Source: Marivita sp051859345 (lineage in GTDB: Bacteria; Pseudomonadota; Alphaproteobacteria; Rhodobacterales; Rhodobacteraceae). From it: a DNA stretch of 64,000 nucleotides. Positions within the stretch are counted from its first letter, which is position 1. Every line of letters begins with the position of its first letter. The notes under the pieces are model-generated. The model saw nothing but the letters and a program-made list of their open reading frames with translations. It did not search any database and was not told the DNA's origin. Made by a program: the position numbers and the translations under genes. The DNA lies in assembly GCF_051859345.1 (NCBI RefSeq), contig NZ_JBHYFV010000006.1:62001-126000 (forward strand). The letters are read 5' to 3'. Of this stretch, positions 7,633-15,794 are shown piece after piece.

Positions 7633-8618
7633 AGCATCGGCCTGCGGCCTTCGATCTGTGCAAGCACTTCTTCGGCGGCCTGACTTGGCGTCTGGGTTCC
7701 GTCTTCGACCTCGCGGCCCAGCGCCTTCACGATTCCCTTGATCGGCTCGCGTTCAAGACGATTCAAAAGTGCCTGCTTCAGTTCCGCCTCGAACCAGAAA
7801 CGGGCCTGCCCGGCACGACGAGCGGCGAAATGTCCGTTGTCGCGGCGCCATTGCGTCAGGGTTTGCATTTCGTCCCACGCGGTTTGCAAACCGGTATCCT
7901 CAAGCGCCGAAACCGTCATCGCCTTGGGAAAGCCCTGCGGGTCCTGCGGACGTTTGCGCAACAGCCGCAGGGCGCCCGCGTAGTCGGCACAGGTGCGGGT
8001 TGCTGCGGATTTGAGATCGCCATCGGCCTTGTTCACAAGGATGATGTCCGCCATCTCCATGATGCCGCGTTTGACACCCTGCAATTCATCCCCCCCGGCA
8101 GGCGCAAGCAGCAGCAGGAACAGATCCGACATCTCGGCCACGACGGTTTCGGATTGGCCAACACCCACCGTTTCAATCAGCACCACGTCAAATCCGGCGG
8201 CTTCGCACAGGTCTATCGCCTCGCGTGTGCGGCGGGCGACGCCTCCGAGATGGGATTGCGAAGGTGAGGGGCGGATAAACGCGTTGGGATCGCGCGACAG
8301 ACGTTCCATCCGGGTCTTGTCACCAAGGATCGACCCACCAGAGCGCGCAGAGCTTGGATCAACAGCCAGAACCGCCACCTTGAGACCCTGTGCGGTCAGC
8401 ATCATGCCAAACGCCTCGATAAAGGTGGATTTACCGACGCCGGGAGTGCCGGACAGACCGATCCGCAAGGCTTCGCGGTCGTGATCCTTCAGTTTGTCAA
8501 ACAGCGCGATGGTGTCGGCGCGATGATCGGCCCTGCGGCTTTCGACCAGCGTGATCGCCCGTGCCAAAGCGCGGCGTTCCCCGGCAAGGATGCGGTCGGC
8601 CAGATCGTCTATGTCCAT
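7629..8618 (-). CDS. meaB: Methylmalonyl-CoA mutase-associated GTPase MeaB
   Basis: A 329-residue P-loop GTPase (ArgK/MeaB family) that protects and reloads B12-dependent acyl-CoA mutases. The Walker A motif is GTPGVGKST, Walker B-like DVVLIETVGVGQSE carries the switch II region, and NKADGD is the base-recognition motif. The C-terminal dimerisation arm is present. The ATG at 8618 was chosen because GGAG precedes it by 6-8 nt; the frame is open further upstream. No mutase gene lies in this window, so its partner (methylmalonyl- or ethylmalonyl-CoA mutase) must be elsewhere. Confidence 0.93.
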   Translation of the reverse strand: MDIDDLADRILAGERRALARAITLVESRRADHRADTIALFDKLKDHDREALRIGLSGTPGVGKSTFIEAFGMMLTAQGLKVAVLAVDPSSARSGGSILGDKTRMERLSRDPNAFIRPSPSQSHLGGVARRTREAIDLCEAAGFDVVLIETVGVGQSETVVAEMSDLFLLLLAPAGGDELQGVKRGIMEMADIILVNKADGDLKSAATRTCADYAGALRLLRKRPQDPQGFPKAMTVSALEDTGLQTAWDEMQTLTQWRRDNGHFAARRAGQARFWFEAELKQALLNRLEREPIKGIVKALGREVEDGTQTPSQAAEEVLAQIEGRRPML

Positions 8619-8681
8619 GCACAAGGCTCCGTCTTGAACTGACGGCAGATGTCGCACGGCGGCGACGGCCAAGTAAAGCCG

Positions 8682-9233
8682 TCAGCCCAGACCGCCGGGA
8701 CCATGTTTGAGGATCACCGGGACGACAAGCTCTTCCTCGTCGATCAGGTGGCGATTGAGCATGGACTGAAAACCAAGCAGGTCTTTGCGGAACACGCCCG
8801 GCTCGGACTGGCCCTGGATCACGGCGTTTGCGCCTTCGGCAAACCGGTTGAGCAATCCGTCCATCGCATGGTGATCGGAATCGAGCAATTCGAACCCATG
8901 GTTGAGCACAGGTTCACGACTGCTCAACACAGGGAAATAGTGGTGATCTTCGATCTGGTGGTGACCATGCAGGTTTTGCAGCAGCATTGACCCATAACGC
9001 GACAGCTTCGCGGCATGGGTTTGCGGGTCGATCTTGCGGTCGATTGCCTGCTCGGCATCGTCGATCAACGTCGTCATCAGCTTGCGGAACATCAGGTGCC
9101 GGTCAAGCCAGAAGGCCACCAGACCTGCGAAATTGTCGTGATCCGGCCATGTGTTCCGCGGATAGGTCTGCAACAGGACGCGCAGTGCGTCCGGCAGTCC
9201 GTCACGGGTGTCGAGCTTAAGGTTTTCTTCCAT
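8682..9233 (-). CDS. Hemerythrin-like HHE protein
   Basis: A 183-residue helical protein of the hemerythrin HHE cation-binding type. Di-iron ligand candidates are H in WLDRHLMFRK, HxxxE in HGHHQIEDHHYF, H in LDSDHHAMDGLL, and HxxxE in NRHLIDEEE. Such proteins bind O2, NO or sense redox. AGGAGG lies 5 nt before ATG 9233, which fixes the start. It follows the usp gene on the same strand after 47 bp, so both are probably one operon under the FNR-like box at 9746-9759, as expected for low-oxygen or nitrosative stress. Confidence 0.88.
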   Translation of the reverse strand: MEENLKLDTRDGLPDALRVLLQTYPRNTWPDHDNFAGLVAFWLDRHLMFRKLMTTLIDDAEQAIDRKIDPQTHAAKLSRYGSMLLQNLHGHHQIEDHHYFPVLSSREPVLNHGFELLDSDHHAMDGLLNRFAEGANAVIQGQSEPGVFRKDLLGFQSMLNRHLIDEEELVVPVILKHGPGGLG

Positions 9234-9280
9234 GGGCACCTCCTGCGATGGGGACGTGCGTCACGCAAGCGAATTGTCAA

Positions 9281-9688
9281 TCAGCGCAGGACATGAACCG
9301 AACATTGCGCGTGTCGCACCACATGGGTTGCGGTGGACCCCAGAAGCAACGTCTGCATGCCCGGCCGGTGCGAGGCAACGACGATCAGGTCGATGTTCTG
9401 AGCCTCGGAATAGTCGAGGATCGAGCGCCCGGAATGGCCGTCGATCACCACCGAATGCGCCCCGATATCTGCGGCAAGCCGGGCCATTTCGGATTCGACC
9501 CCTTTGCGCGTCGCGGTCAGGATATCCGCCGAGATATAGCTGATTGCATAACTTGGCATGGCCTCGATCACATGCAGCAGAGTGATCCGGGCATTGTCAG
9601 TGGCAAGCGCTTTGGCCACGGCAATCGCATTGGCCACGCGATCGCCTTCGTTATCAAGCGCGATCGGTACGAGAATGTTGCTATACAT
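9281..9688 (-). CDS. Universal stress protein (UspA family)
   Basis: A 135-residue single-domain Usp. It starts MYSNILVPIALD and carries the ATP-binding pattern near the C-terminus (SHRPGMQTLLLGSTATHVVRH ends with the G-S/T loop and the closing CSVHVLR strand). It is probably an ATP-binding dimer acting in stress or anaerobic survival. An FNR-like box lies 57 bp upstream, and the hemerythrin gene follows. Confidence 0.93.
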   Translation of the reverse strand: MYSNILVPIALDNEGDRVANAIAVAKALATDNARITLLHVIEAMPSYAISYISADILTATRKGVESEMARLAADIGAHSVVIDGHSGRSILDYSEAQNIDLIVVASHRPGMQTLLLGSTATHVVRHAQCSVHVLR

Positions 9689-9745
9689 GAATCCCCTCCG
9701 TTTATCTGGACAGGATCAGGATAGCGTCGCGGCGGAGGATCGGCC

Positions 9746-9759
9746 TTGATCCGTATCAT
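9746..9759 (-). promoter_or_regulatory. FNR/FnrL-like box upstream of usp-hemerythrin operon
   Basis: TTGAT-CCGT-ATCAT (9 of 10 conserved bases of TTGAT-N4-ATCAA). Read toward usp on the minus strand, a TATCCT hexamer suitable as -10 lies around 9716-9721, which would put the box close to -41.5, the class II activator position. Binding is inferred. Confidence 0.55.
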
Positions 9760-9772
9760 GTGACTGACAAGA

Positions 9773-10618
9773 TCAGGAGACGTTTGGTTCGCCCTGAAGC
9801 CCCAGCAATTTGCGAAAGCCTGTCCAGTACCCCGGCAAGCGGGGCGGTTCCTGCAAATGCGGCACCGCTTCGTCTGCCCAGCGCGACATGCGGCGGATGG
9901 TAAAGTCGCGCCCCCACGCAAGATAGGCTTCGGCGTCATCCGGGCGCAGGCGACAGGCAGAGCCGACAAGACCAACAAGCGTTTCGGGCGCGGAATACCA
10001 TTCGTCCTGAATGCCGGTGACTTTCTTTTGCAAGAACGGGCCAACCCAACGCATCAGCGCCTTGTCAGAGAACAAGAGCAGCATCTTGCCCATCTCTTCG
10101 CGGCTGTAGTGGATCAGCGGCGGGAAGGTGTCGAAGAACAACGCTTTTCCGTCCAGATAGGCGAAGTTGCGGATCGAGGGATGAAAACCGATGCGGGTAT
10201 CGAACTGATCTGCATTGTTCCAGAAAGTCGCGATCACGTCGCCCGCCGCCTCCATCATCCGAAGCGTGTCGTCGGTGCTGGCGACCTGCATCTGCGGGCG
10301 CATCATGCTGTCCGACGGCAGGGCGTCCTGCACGATCACCGGAATACGCGCGCCTTCCATGTCGAGCAGGTGGAATTCGGTCTTCGGCAGGACGACGCCA
10401 GCGGTGTTGAGCGCAGCAACATACTCATCGTGGCACCGCGCCAAACGGTCCAGGGCGGTTTGGTCCTTGAGACCGCGATAGACCTTGATCACCTTGTCCG
10501 AGAACGGGCCAGAGGCGGGGCGGAACGGCGCACAGAAATAGCCGAGCTTTGACACGGTCTGGCCACGCGATGCGCTGTCGGCGCGGATCACGTCTTTCAG
10601 GGTGTCGAGGTCGGTCAT
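9773..10618 (-). CDS. Uncharacterised 281-residue protein (DUF6206-like)
   Basis: A soluble protein without signal peptide or membrane helices. The central segment GFHPSIRNFAYLDGKALFFDTFPP vaguely resembles the N...D-F region of kinase-like phosphotransferases (Asn then Asp about 15 residues later), but the lysine/glycine-loop part is not convincing. It may belong to DUF6206, an assignment I hold loosely. AAGGAG 8 nt upstream supports ATG 10618. It lies 31 bp downstream of the ParA-like gene on the same strand and is probably cotranscribed with it. Confidence 0.7.
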   Translation of the reverse strand: MTDLDTLKDVIRADSASRGQTVSKLGYFCAPFRPASGPFSDKVIKVYRGLKDQTALDRLARCHDEYVAALNTAGVVLPKTEFHLLDMEGARIPVIVQDALPSDSMMRPQMQVASTDDTLRMMEAAGDVIATFWNNADQFDTRIGFHPSIRNFAYLDGKALFFDTFPPLIHYSREEMGKMLLLFSDKALMRWVGPFLQKKVTGIQDEWYSAPETLVGLVGSACRLRPDDAEAYLAWGRDFTIRRMSRWADEAVPHLQEPPRLPGYWTGFRKLLGLQGEPNVS

Positions 10619-10649
10619 GGCGCTGGCTCCTTCTTGGGATGCCCTGCCT

Positions 10650-11291
10650 TTACCTGTTTGCCAGCACCGCCGCCACCTCTGAGGTAAGCGCATCGACTTC
10701 GGCCTGTGCCGGTGTCTTGCGGCCCTCGGCGGCACCGCGCCCCTGCCCCAAAGCTTCGGCATAGATCACGCGGTTGGCCAGCGTCGCATCGGCAATGCGC
10801 GCCGCCAGCTTCTCCGCCGCTTCGGCCACTTCCGTGCCCAGCCTTGTGTTCTTGCGAGCGCGGTTGAGTACGACCAGCGCCTCCTTGTCTTCGCGCCGCG
10901 CCAGATCAAGCACACCTTCGGTGGCCCAGAGATCGACATGGCTGACACTGACCGGAACAACGACAAGGTCAGCCACTCGCAGCGCCGGGCGCAGATCGCT
11001 GTCAGCCTTTGGCGGCGTGTCGATGATGACAATGTCGTGGTTTTCGGACAGCTTGCGCACTTCGTAGGTGATGCCCCAAGCCGATGACGTGGCAAATTCG
11101 AGGTTGTCGACCGACCCTGCTTCGGTTTCAAGGCGGGTCATGAACCAACGCCCAAGGCTGCCTTGGGGGTCGATGTCGACAAGCGCGACGGTTTTTCCCT
11201 GACGCAGAAATCCGATGGCAAGGTTTGCAGTGACGGTGGTCTTGCCAGAGCCGCCTTTTTGCTGCGCGACAGTGATGACGTGGCCGGACAT
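10650..11291 (-). CDS. ParA-family ATPase
   Basis: A 213-residue MinD/ParA-type P-loop ATPase. The deviant Walker A is QQKGGSGKTTV, Walker A' is DIDPQGS, and Walker B is VIIDTPPK. It is short and has no ParB gene beside it, so it is an orphan ParA that may position a protein cargo or be related to MipZ/PpfA-type systems rather than segregate a replicon. AAGGAA before ATG 11291 supports the start. It diverges from the gene at 11386. Confidence 0.88.
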   Translation of the reverse strand: MSGHVITVAQQKGGSGKTTVTANLAIGFLRQGKTVALVDIDPQGSLGRWFMTRLETEAGSVDNLEFATSSAWGITYEVRKLSENHDIVIIDTPPKADSDLRPALRVADLVVVPVSVSHVDLWATEGVLDLARREDKEALVVLNRARKNTRLGTEVAEAAEKLAARIADATLANRVIYAEALGQGRGAAEGRKTPAQAEVDALTSEVAAVLANR

Positions 11292-11385
11292 GGGCTGTTC
11301 CTTCGATTCGGCCCAAGGGTACAGGGTTATTGTGCAGGTGCAGCATAAAAATTGCCACACCTTCTGGACGTGTTAGAATGACACC

Positions 11386-11865
11386 ATGGTTTCACCAATC
11401 CGACCCACCGATGACAATGCCCGCGCCTTGGCAAAAAGCCTGATAGCGCGCGCCCGCTTTGCCACCCTGTCCTTCCTTGATCCCAAGGATGGCGGACCGA
11501 TGGTCAGTCGGATCGCGCTGGTATCCGGACCGGATGGGCTGCCGCTGAGCCTGATGTCCGATCTGAGCCATCACAGCACCGCTCTCAAGGCAAACCCGCT
11601 CTGTGCGCTGTTGATCGGAGAGCCGGAGGACAAAGGCGATCCGCTGACCCATCCGCGTCTGAGCCTGCGCGCGCGGGCGCATTTCGTGCGGCATGGCACA
11701 TCCGGGCATGGCAGTCTGGCAGACGCGTTTCTGTCGAAACAGCCGAAAGCAAAGCTTTACATCGGCTTCGCCGATTTCGCGCTGGTCACATTTGCGCCGC
11801 TCGGAGCGCATCTGAACGGGGGGTTCGGCAAGGCCTTTACCCTGACCGCAGAGGATTTGATCTAG
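11386..11865 (+). CDS. Pyridoxamine 5'-phosphate oxidase-related flavin/heme-binding protein (HugZ-like)
   Basis: A 159-residue split-barrel protein. The segment ARFATLSFLDPKDGGPMVSRIALV is the PNPOx-like N-terminal strand pair, followed by LSLMSDLSHHSTALKANPLCALLIGE typical of HugZ/heme-utilisation relatives; the C-terminal LYIGFADFALVTFAPLGAHLNGGFGKAF fits the same family. The role may be heme degradation or FMN-dependent reduction. Single gene, followed directly by a palindromic repeat. Confidence 0.85.
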   Translation: MVSPIRPTDDNARALAKSLIARARFATLSFLDPKDGGPMVSRIALVSGPDGLPLSLMSDLSHHSTALKANPLCALLIGEPEDKGDPLTHPRLSLRARAHFVRHGTSGHGSLADAFLSKQPKAKLYIGFADFALVTFAPLGAHLNGGFGKAFTLTAEDLI

Positions 11866-11866
11866 C

Positions 11867-11890
11867 GGCGCGTGAAATCACGCAGCCTAC
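11867..11890. repeat. Single copy of the dispersed palindromic element
   Basis: A 24-bp unit that matches the right arm of the 2102-2170 repeat at 19 of 24 positions, with the changes preserving the hairpin (GCGTGA-AA-TCACGC). It sits between two convergent genes and overlaps the last codons of the DUF4864 gene. Confidence 0.7.
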
Positions 11891-12303
11891 GCGGCGACAT
11901 CGGGCGCCTGCAAAATCTGCACCCCAGCGATACGCCATTCGCCGTCGATCTGCTGCATTTGATAATCAAGGTAGTGCAGGTTGCCTGCCGTGTCCTTGAG
12001 GATCACCGTCTGGTACAGCCCACCCGCAATGTCGCGCAGGTCGCCAAAGGTCACGGCTTCGGGGCGCCAGACCATCGGGTAGCCCTGTCTGACCATCGCG
12101 CCGAAATTTTCCGGCGTGCGGAACATGGTGCGCAGGTTCGGGCTGGCAAAGGTGAAGGCGGTTTCGAAATCGTCCTGCAGGAACGCGTCGATCTGGCTTT
12201 GAATGGTGCCTTCAATCGCGGGTTCTGGAGCGAGAACATCTTGCGCCCAAAGTGTGCCCGCCATTGAGGCCGCAAAGGCCAGTCCGGTGATGAGTTTGCG
12301 CAT
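11887..12303 (-). CDS. DUF4864 exported protein
   Basis: A 138-residue protein with a signal peptide (MRKLITGLAFAASMAGTLWA) and a NTF2/SnoaL-like alpha+beta domain of the DUF4864 type: IQSQIDAFLQDDFETAFTFASP, then the YPMVWRP loop, then YLDYQMQQIDGEWRIAGV. Function unknown; periplasmic. GGAGGA just upstream of ATG 12303 fixes the start. Its stop codon lies inside the palindromic repeat. Confidence 0.87.
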   Translation of the reverse strand: MRKLITGLAFAASMAGTLWAQDVLAPEPAIEGTIQSQIDAFLQDDFETAFTFASPNLRTMFRTPENFGAMVRQGYPMVWRPEAVTFGDLRDIAGGLYQTVILKDTAGNLHYLDYQMQQIDGEWRIAGVQILQAPDVAA

Positions 12304-12366
12304 GATCCGTCCTCCATCGCTCAGACGGAAGGTAGGGCGGATCATGCGCTGGACAAATCGTTTGTG

Positions 12367-13944
12367 TCAGCCAAGGCCTCCGGCGAGACCTTTCTTGATC
12401 AGGGTCACGGTTTCGCCAACGCCATACAGCGCGACAAAGCCTCCAAAACGCGGGCCTTGGGATTGCCCCAGCAGCACCTCGTACAGCGCCTTGAACCAGT
12501 CGCGCAGCGGGTCGAACCCGTGGTCCTTGCCGACCGCGAACACGATCGTTTGCAGCGTTTCGTCGTCGGTCGGACCATCGTGCGCTTCAAGCCGGGTCGC
12601 GAGGTCTTCCATTGCCGCGCGTTCGGTGTCGTCGGGCGCACGGAAGGTCTTGGTCGGTTTCACGAAGTCGTTGTAATAGCGCACCGCAAAACCCGCTGCC
12701 TGATCCAGGTCGGCATGGGTTTCTGGCGTCGCATCAGGCGCATACCGCTTGATGAAGGCCCACATCGTTTCCGTGTTTTCGGCCCCGGCGGCAGAAGCGA
12801 GGTTGAGCAGCATCGAGAACGGCACAACCATATGCGATTGCGGCACGTTCCCGGAATGGATGTGCCAGACCGGGTTATTGGCCTGCTGGGTCGCATCCTG
12901 TGACGGATAGGCGCGCAGTTGCTGGTGGTATTCGTCAACCGCCTTGGGGATCACGTCGAAATGCATCCGCTTGGCCGTCTTGGGCTTGAGATACATGAAA
13001 TAGGACAGGGATTCCGTGCTGGCATAGGTCAACCATTCGTCGATGGACACGCCATTGCCGGTGGTCTTGGAGATCTTGTGACCGTCGGCATCAAGGAACA
13101 ACTCATAGGTGAAATGCTCGGGCTTGCGACCGCCAAGGATTTCGCAAATGCTGTCATAGATCGGCGTGTTGGTGCTGTGATCCTTGCCGTACATCTCGAA
13201 ATCGACATCGAGCGCCGCCCAGCGCGCGCCGAAATCAGGCTTCCACTGAAGCTTGACGTTGCCGCCGGTGACCGGCAGCGTCATTTCGCGGCCGTCCTCG
13301 TCGTCGAAGGTGATCTCGCCCTTGGCGGCATCGACGTTCTTCATCGGAACGTACAGCACGCGGCCGGTGTCGGGGTGAATCGGCAGGAAGATCGAATAGG
13401 TCTCGCGCCGTTCGTCGCGCAGGGATTTGAGCATCACCTCCATCACCGCATCGTATTTCTCGCAGGCGCGCAGCAGCACGTCGTCAAACCGGCCCGTGCG
13501 GTAAAACTCGGTCGAGGAGATGAATTCGTACTCGAACCCGAACGTGTCCAGAAACCGGTTCAGCATCGCGTTGTTATGCGCACCAAAGCTTTCATGTGTG
13601 CCGAACGGGTCCGGCACATCGGTCAGCGGGCGTTGCAGGTGTTCGCGCAGCATGTCGGGATTGGGCACGTTGCCCGGAACCTTGCGCATGCCGTCCAGAT
13701 CGTCGGAAAAGCAGATCAGCTTGGTCGGGATGTCCGAGATCACTTCGAAGGCGCGGCGGATCATCGTGGTACGCGCAACCTCGCCAAAAGTGCCGATATG
13801 CGGCAGACCAGACGGGCCATAGCCGGTCTCGAACAGGACATAGCCTTTTTCCGGCGGCTTCTTCTCGTAGCGTTTGAGCAACCGGCGCGCCTCTTCAAAG
13901 GGCCACGCCTTTGAGGTCATTGCAGCTTCGCGCAGATTGGACAT
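12367..13944 (-). CDS. lysK: Lysyl-tRNA synthetase, class I
   Basis: A 525-residue class I (Rossmann) LysRS that charges tRNA-Lys. The HIGH motif is seen as GLPHIGTFGE and the KMSKS motif as KISKTTGNG. The archaeal-type insertion with cysteine-poor SC fold and the C-terminal helical anticodon domain follow. Most bacteria use the unrelated class II enzyme; class I is normal in Rhodobacterales and some other alphaproteobacteria. The ATG at 13944 has GGAG 10 nt upstream; a second in-frame ATG 8 codons later is possible. Confidence 0.96.
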   Translation of the reverse strand: MSNLREAAMTSKAWPFEEARRLLKRYEKKPPEKGYVLFETGYGPSGLPHIGTFGEVARTTMIRRAFEVISDIPTKLICFSDDLDGMRKVPGNVPNPDMLREHLQRPLTDVPDPFGTHESFGAHNNAMLNRFLDTFGFEYEFISSTEFYRTGRFDDVLLRACEKYDAVMEVMLKSLRDERRETYSIFLPIHPDTGRVLYVPMKNVDAAKGEITFDDEDGREMTLPVTGGNVKLQWKPDFGARWAALDVDFEMYGKDHSTNTPIYDSICEILGGRKPEHFTYELFLDADGHKISKTTGNGVSIDEWLTYASTESLSYFMYLKPKTAKRMHFDVIPKAVDEYHQQLRAYPSQDATQQANNPVWHIHSGNVPQSHMVVPFSMLLNLASAAGAENTETMWAFIKRYAPDATPETHADLDQAAGFAVRYYNDFVKPTKTFRAPDDTERAAMEDLATRLEAHDGPTDDETLQTIVFAVGKDHGFDPLRDWFKALYEVLLGQSQGPRFGGFVALYGVGETVTLIKKGLAGGLG

Positions 13945-14062
13945 TGCTCGTGTTCTCCGGATGGGTGCCGCACTGGCTGTGCGGGCGTTCAAAAAGCACT
14001 CCCTATTGCGGGCGCGCGGGCGGGTCAATAAGTAGGGGTTAGTTCACGCTCCAGATCAGAAA

Positions 14063-14497
14063 GTGCCAATTGTGCAAGATACAGACCACCACCCGCTAAG
14101 CCCACAGGATTGCCTTGTCGCACTGATGATCGCGGTGTCCGTGTCTGACGAGAACATTCGCACGGCTGAGTTGGTCAAGATCACCTCGGCTGTGAACAAC
14201 CTGCCGATCTTTGCCGAATATGACGAAGCGCGTATTCGCGACATGTCAGGTCTTGTGTTCGATCTGTTCGAACAGGAAGACGGGTTGGACGCGCTGTTCG
14301 GTTTGATCCGCGACAACCTGCCAGAACGCCTGTTCGAAACCGCTTATGCCCTCGCCTGCGATGTGGCGGCGGCCGACGGAACTCTGCGAGAAACGGAATT
14401 GCGGCTTCTGGAAGAGATCCGCTATGAACTGTCTCTTGATCGTCTGCACGCTGCCGCCATCGAACGCGGGGCGCGGGCGCGGCACATGCGCGTTTGA
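14063..14497 (+). CDS. TerB-family (tellurite-resistance-like) protein
   Basis: A 144-residue all-helical protein of the TerB fold: LSPQDCLVALMIAVSVSDENIRTAE opens the first helix pair, and YALACDVAAADGTLRETELRLLEEIRYEL is the metal-binding Asp/Glu-rich TerB signature (D-x-A-A-A-D-G...E-x-x). A GTG start at 14063 is proposed; another GTG 9 nt later is equally possible. Stand-alone TerB genes are common in Rhodobacterales and are not evidence of tellurite resistance. It lies 89 bp upstream of the Tse2-like gene on the same strand. Confidence 0.85.
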   Translation: MPIVQDTDHHPLSPQDCLVALMIAVSVSDENIRTAELVKITSAVNNLPIFAEYDEARIRDMSGLVFDLFEQEDGLDALFGLIRDNLPERLFETAYALACDVAAADGTLRETELRLLEEIRYELSLDRLHAAAIERGARARHMRV

Positions 14498-14586
14498 CCG
14501 TTGATTGCACATCGCTTTGGACGTCGAATTAAGGTATCTTGACCTCTATTGAGACGCAATCATTCGCAATCAGGGTATTTTGTACC

Positions 14587-15051
14587 ATGGCATCGACAGA
14601 CAAGGATTATTACCGCGCCGCCAACAAAGGATTGTTCAAGCATGGTGTCTGGGAGGTCGAGAACGAAACTCCTGCCGACGGTATCCTGCATGGCGATATT
14701 GAAGCGCGCTCCTGGACGGTCACAAAGATGCACCGGGGTGGAAAGAAAACCCAAGAGGTCCGCACACGTCAGGACTGGGCCATCAGGAATGGCCACATGG
14801 AACCCGGAAGTGGCACGTCCCTGCATGACCATGAAGGCGCGCTTGGCTACCTTGCATGGGCCTATTTCAAGTTGCCCGAAGGCACGGTCATTCCCGAAAA
14901 CCTGATCATCGTGCAGCGCGGCAAGCCGGATCATTACCAGATCGAGGTCCGCACAGGCGGTGAGATGACACCAGACACCCTGCGCGGGGCATTGGACAAT
15001 CTTGCGCGCAACTGCGTTGTGCGTCTCAAGCAATTGGCGGACGGGATCTAG
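14587..15051 (+). CDS. Tse2-like protein (putative ADP-ribosyltransferase-fold toxin)
   Basis: A 154-residue cytoplasmic protein. From GSGTSLHDHEGALG through FKLPEGTVIPENLIIV to DHYQIEV and LRGALDNLARNCVV it parallels the order of motifs in the Pseudomonas T6SS effector Tse2 (GTSVFDRAGVL, FVIPDGTDIPPDL, THYTIMP, LMGHLDNFVRNAI), judged from memory. That fold resembles ADP-ribosyltransferase toxins that act inside cells. No secretion genes are nearby, so it could equally be a toxin-antitoxin component or a domesticated housekeeping protein. A TTG start at 14539 with AAGG upstream is an alternative. A small acidic gene follows after 30 bp. Confidence 0.75.
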   Translation: MASTDKDYYRAANKGLFKHGVWEVENETPADGILHGDIEARSWTVTKMHRGGKKTQEVRTRQDWAIRNGHMEPGSGTSLHDHEGALGYLAWAYFKLPEGTVIPENLIIVQRGKPDHYQIEVRTGGEMTPDTLRGALDNLARNCVVRLKQLADGI

Positions 15052-15081
15052 GCATGATCCAAACCGCGCAGAAAGGCATAT

Positions 15082-15309
15082 ATGGTTGAGATCAGCACAC
15101 CCGCGCTGATGATGTCGATTCAGGCGATATCGCAGCTTATTTCCGAAGAAGAGGCCACGATGGACTCGATGGAAGAGAGCGAGGATCTTTACGAATTGGC
15201 CGAATCCGTCGAAGCCTTCCGCAAGACGTTGAACGAACTGCGCAGCGTCTATGAGGCCGCGCGCCGCGACGGGGCCGATCTGCCGCCCTATGGCAACCTT
15301 GTTCTGTGA
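15082..15309 (+). CDS. Small acidic helical protein next to the Tse2-like gene
   Basis: A 75-residue, strongly acidic, helical protein (SEEEATMDSMEESEDLYELAESVEAF). No known domain recognised. It follows the Tse2-like gene by 30 bp with AAAGG before its ATG, so it is probably cotranscribed. Size, charge and position would suit an immunity or antitoxin partner, but this is inference from context only. Confidence 0.7.
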   Translation: MVEISTPALMMSIQAISQLISEEEATMDSMEESEDLYELAESVEAFRKTLNELRSVYEAARRDGADLPPYGNLVL

Positions 15310-15738
15310 TCAGCCGTCCCGTTTCGGCGGGATCGAATAGGTAAGCGTGGCACGGGCAACCGGGTCGGGGCTGCCTTCGGAGAACATCAATACATCCACC
15401 ACGCTTAGAACACGCCCAAGCTTCAGCACCTTGGCATGGGCCAGCACATCTTCCCCGGCCACAGGTTTGCGCATGAAATCAATCGAACAATTGGTCGTCA
15501 CGGCAAGCGCTTCCTTGCCAACGTGCGCCATCGTCGCCACATAGGCCGCAACATCGGCAAGGCTGAACATCGCGGGCCCAGACACCGTGCCGCCGGGACG
15601 CAGGTGCTGTTCGCTGGCATGAAGCCGCATCACCAGACCATCTTCATCCAGATGGTCTATTCCGAACATGCCCACTACCTGTGGGAACACCTCGTCCAGA
15701 AACGCCGTCATTTCCTCTGCCGGAACTTTGAGCCCCAT
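15310..15738 (-). CDS. PaaI-type hotdog thioesterase
   Basis: A 142-residue hotdog-fold acyl-CoA thioesterase. Family features are LRPGGTVSGPAMFSLADVAAYVATMAHVG (with the catalytic Asp/Asn helix) and CSIDFMRKPVAGEDVLAHAKVLKLGR. It hydrolyses acyl- or aryl-CoA thioesters. GGAGGAAAGC precedes ATG 15738. It is convergent with the small acidic gene, stop codons abutting, and diverges from the enoyl-CoA hydratase gene. Confidence 0.88.
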   Translation of the reverse strand: MGLKVPAEEMTAFLDEVFPQVVGMFGIDHLDEDGLVMRLHASEQHLRPGGTVSGPAMFSLADVAAYVATMAHVGKEALAVTTNCSIDFMRKPVAGEDVLAHAKVLKLGRVLSVVDVLMFSEGSPDPVARATLTYSIPPKRDG

Positions 15739-15794
15739 GCTTTCCTCCTCTGTCATCAAGCGATAAAGTCATGCCAACTCACTGGGAGCACAAG

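Noticed and set aside
9773..10618. Kinase-like assignment of the 281-residue protein
   Set aside because: Only a loose N...D pattern resembles phosphotransferases; the ATP-binding lysine and glycine loop are not recognisable.
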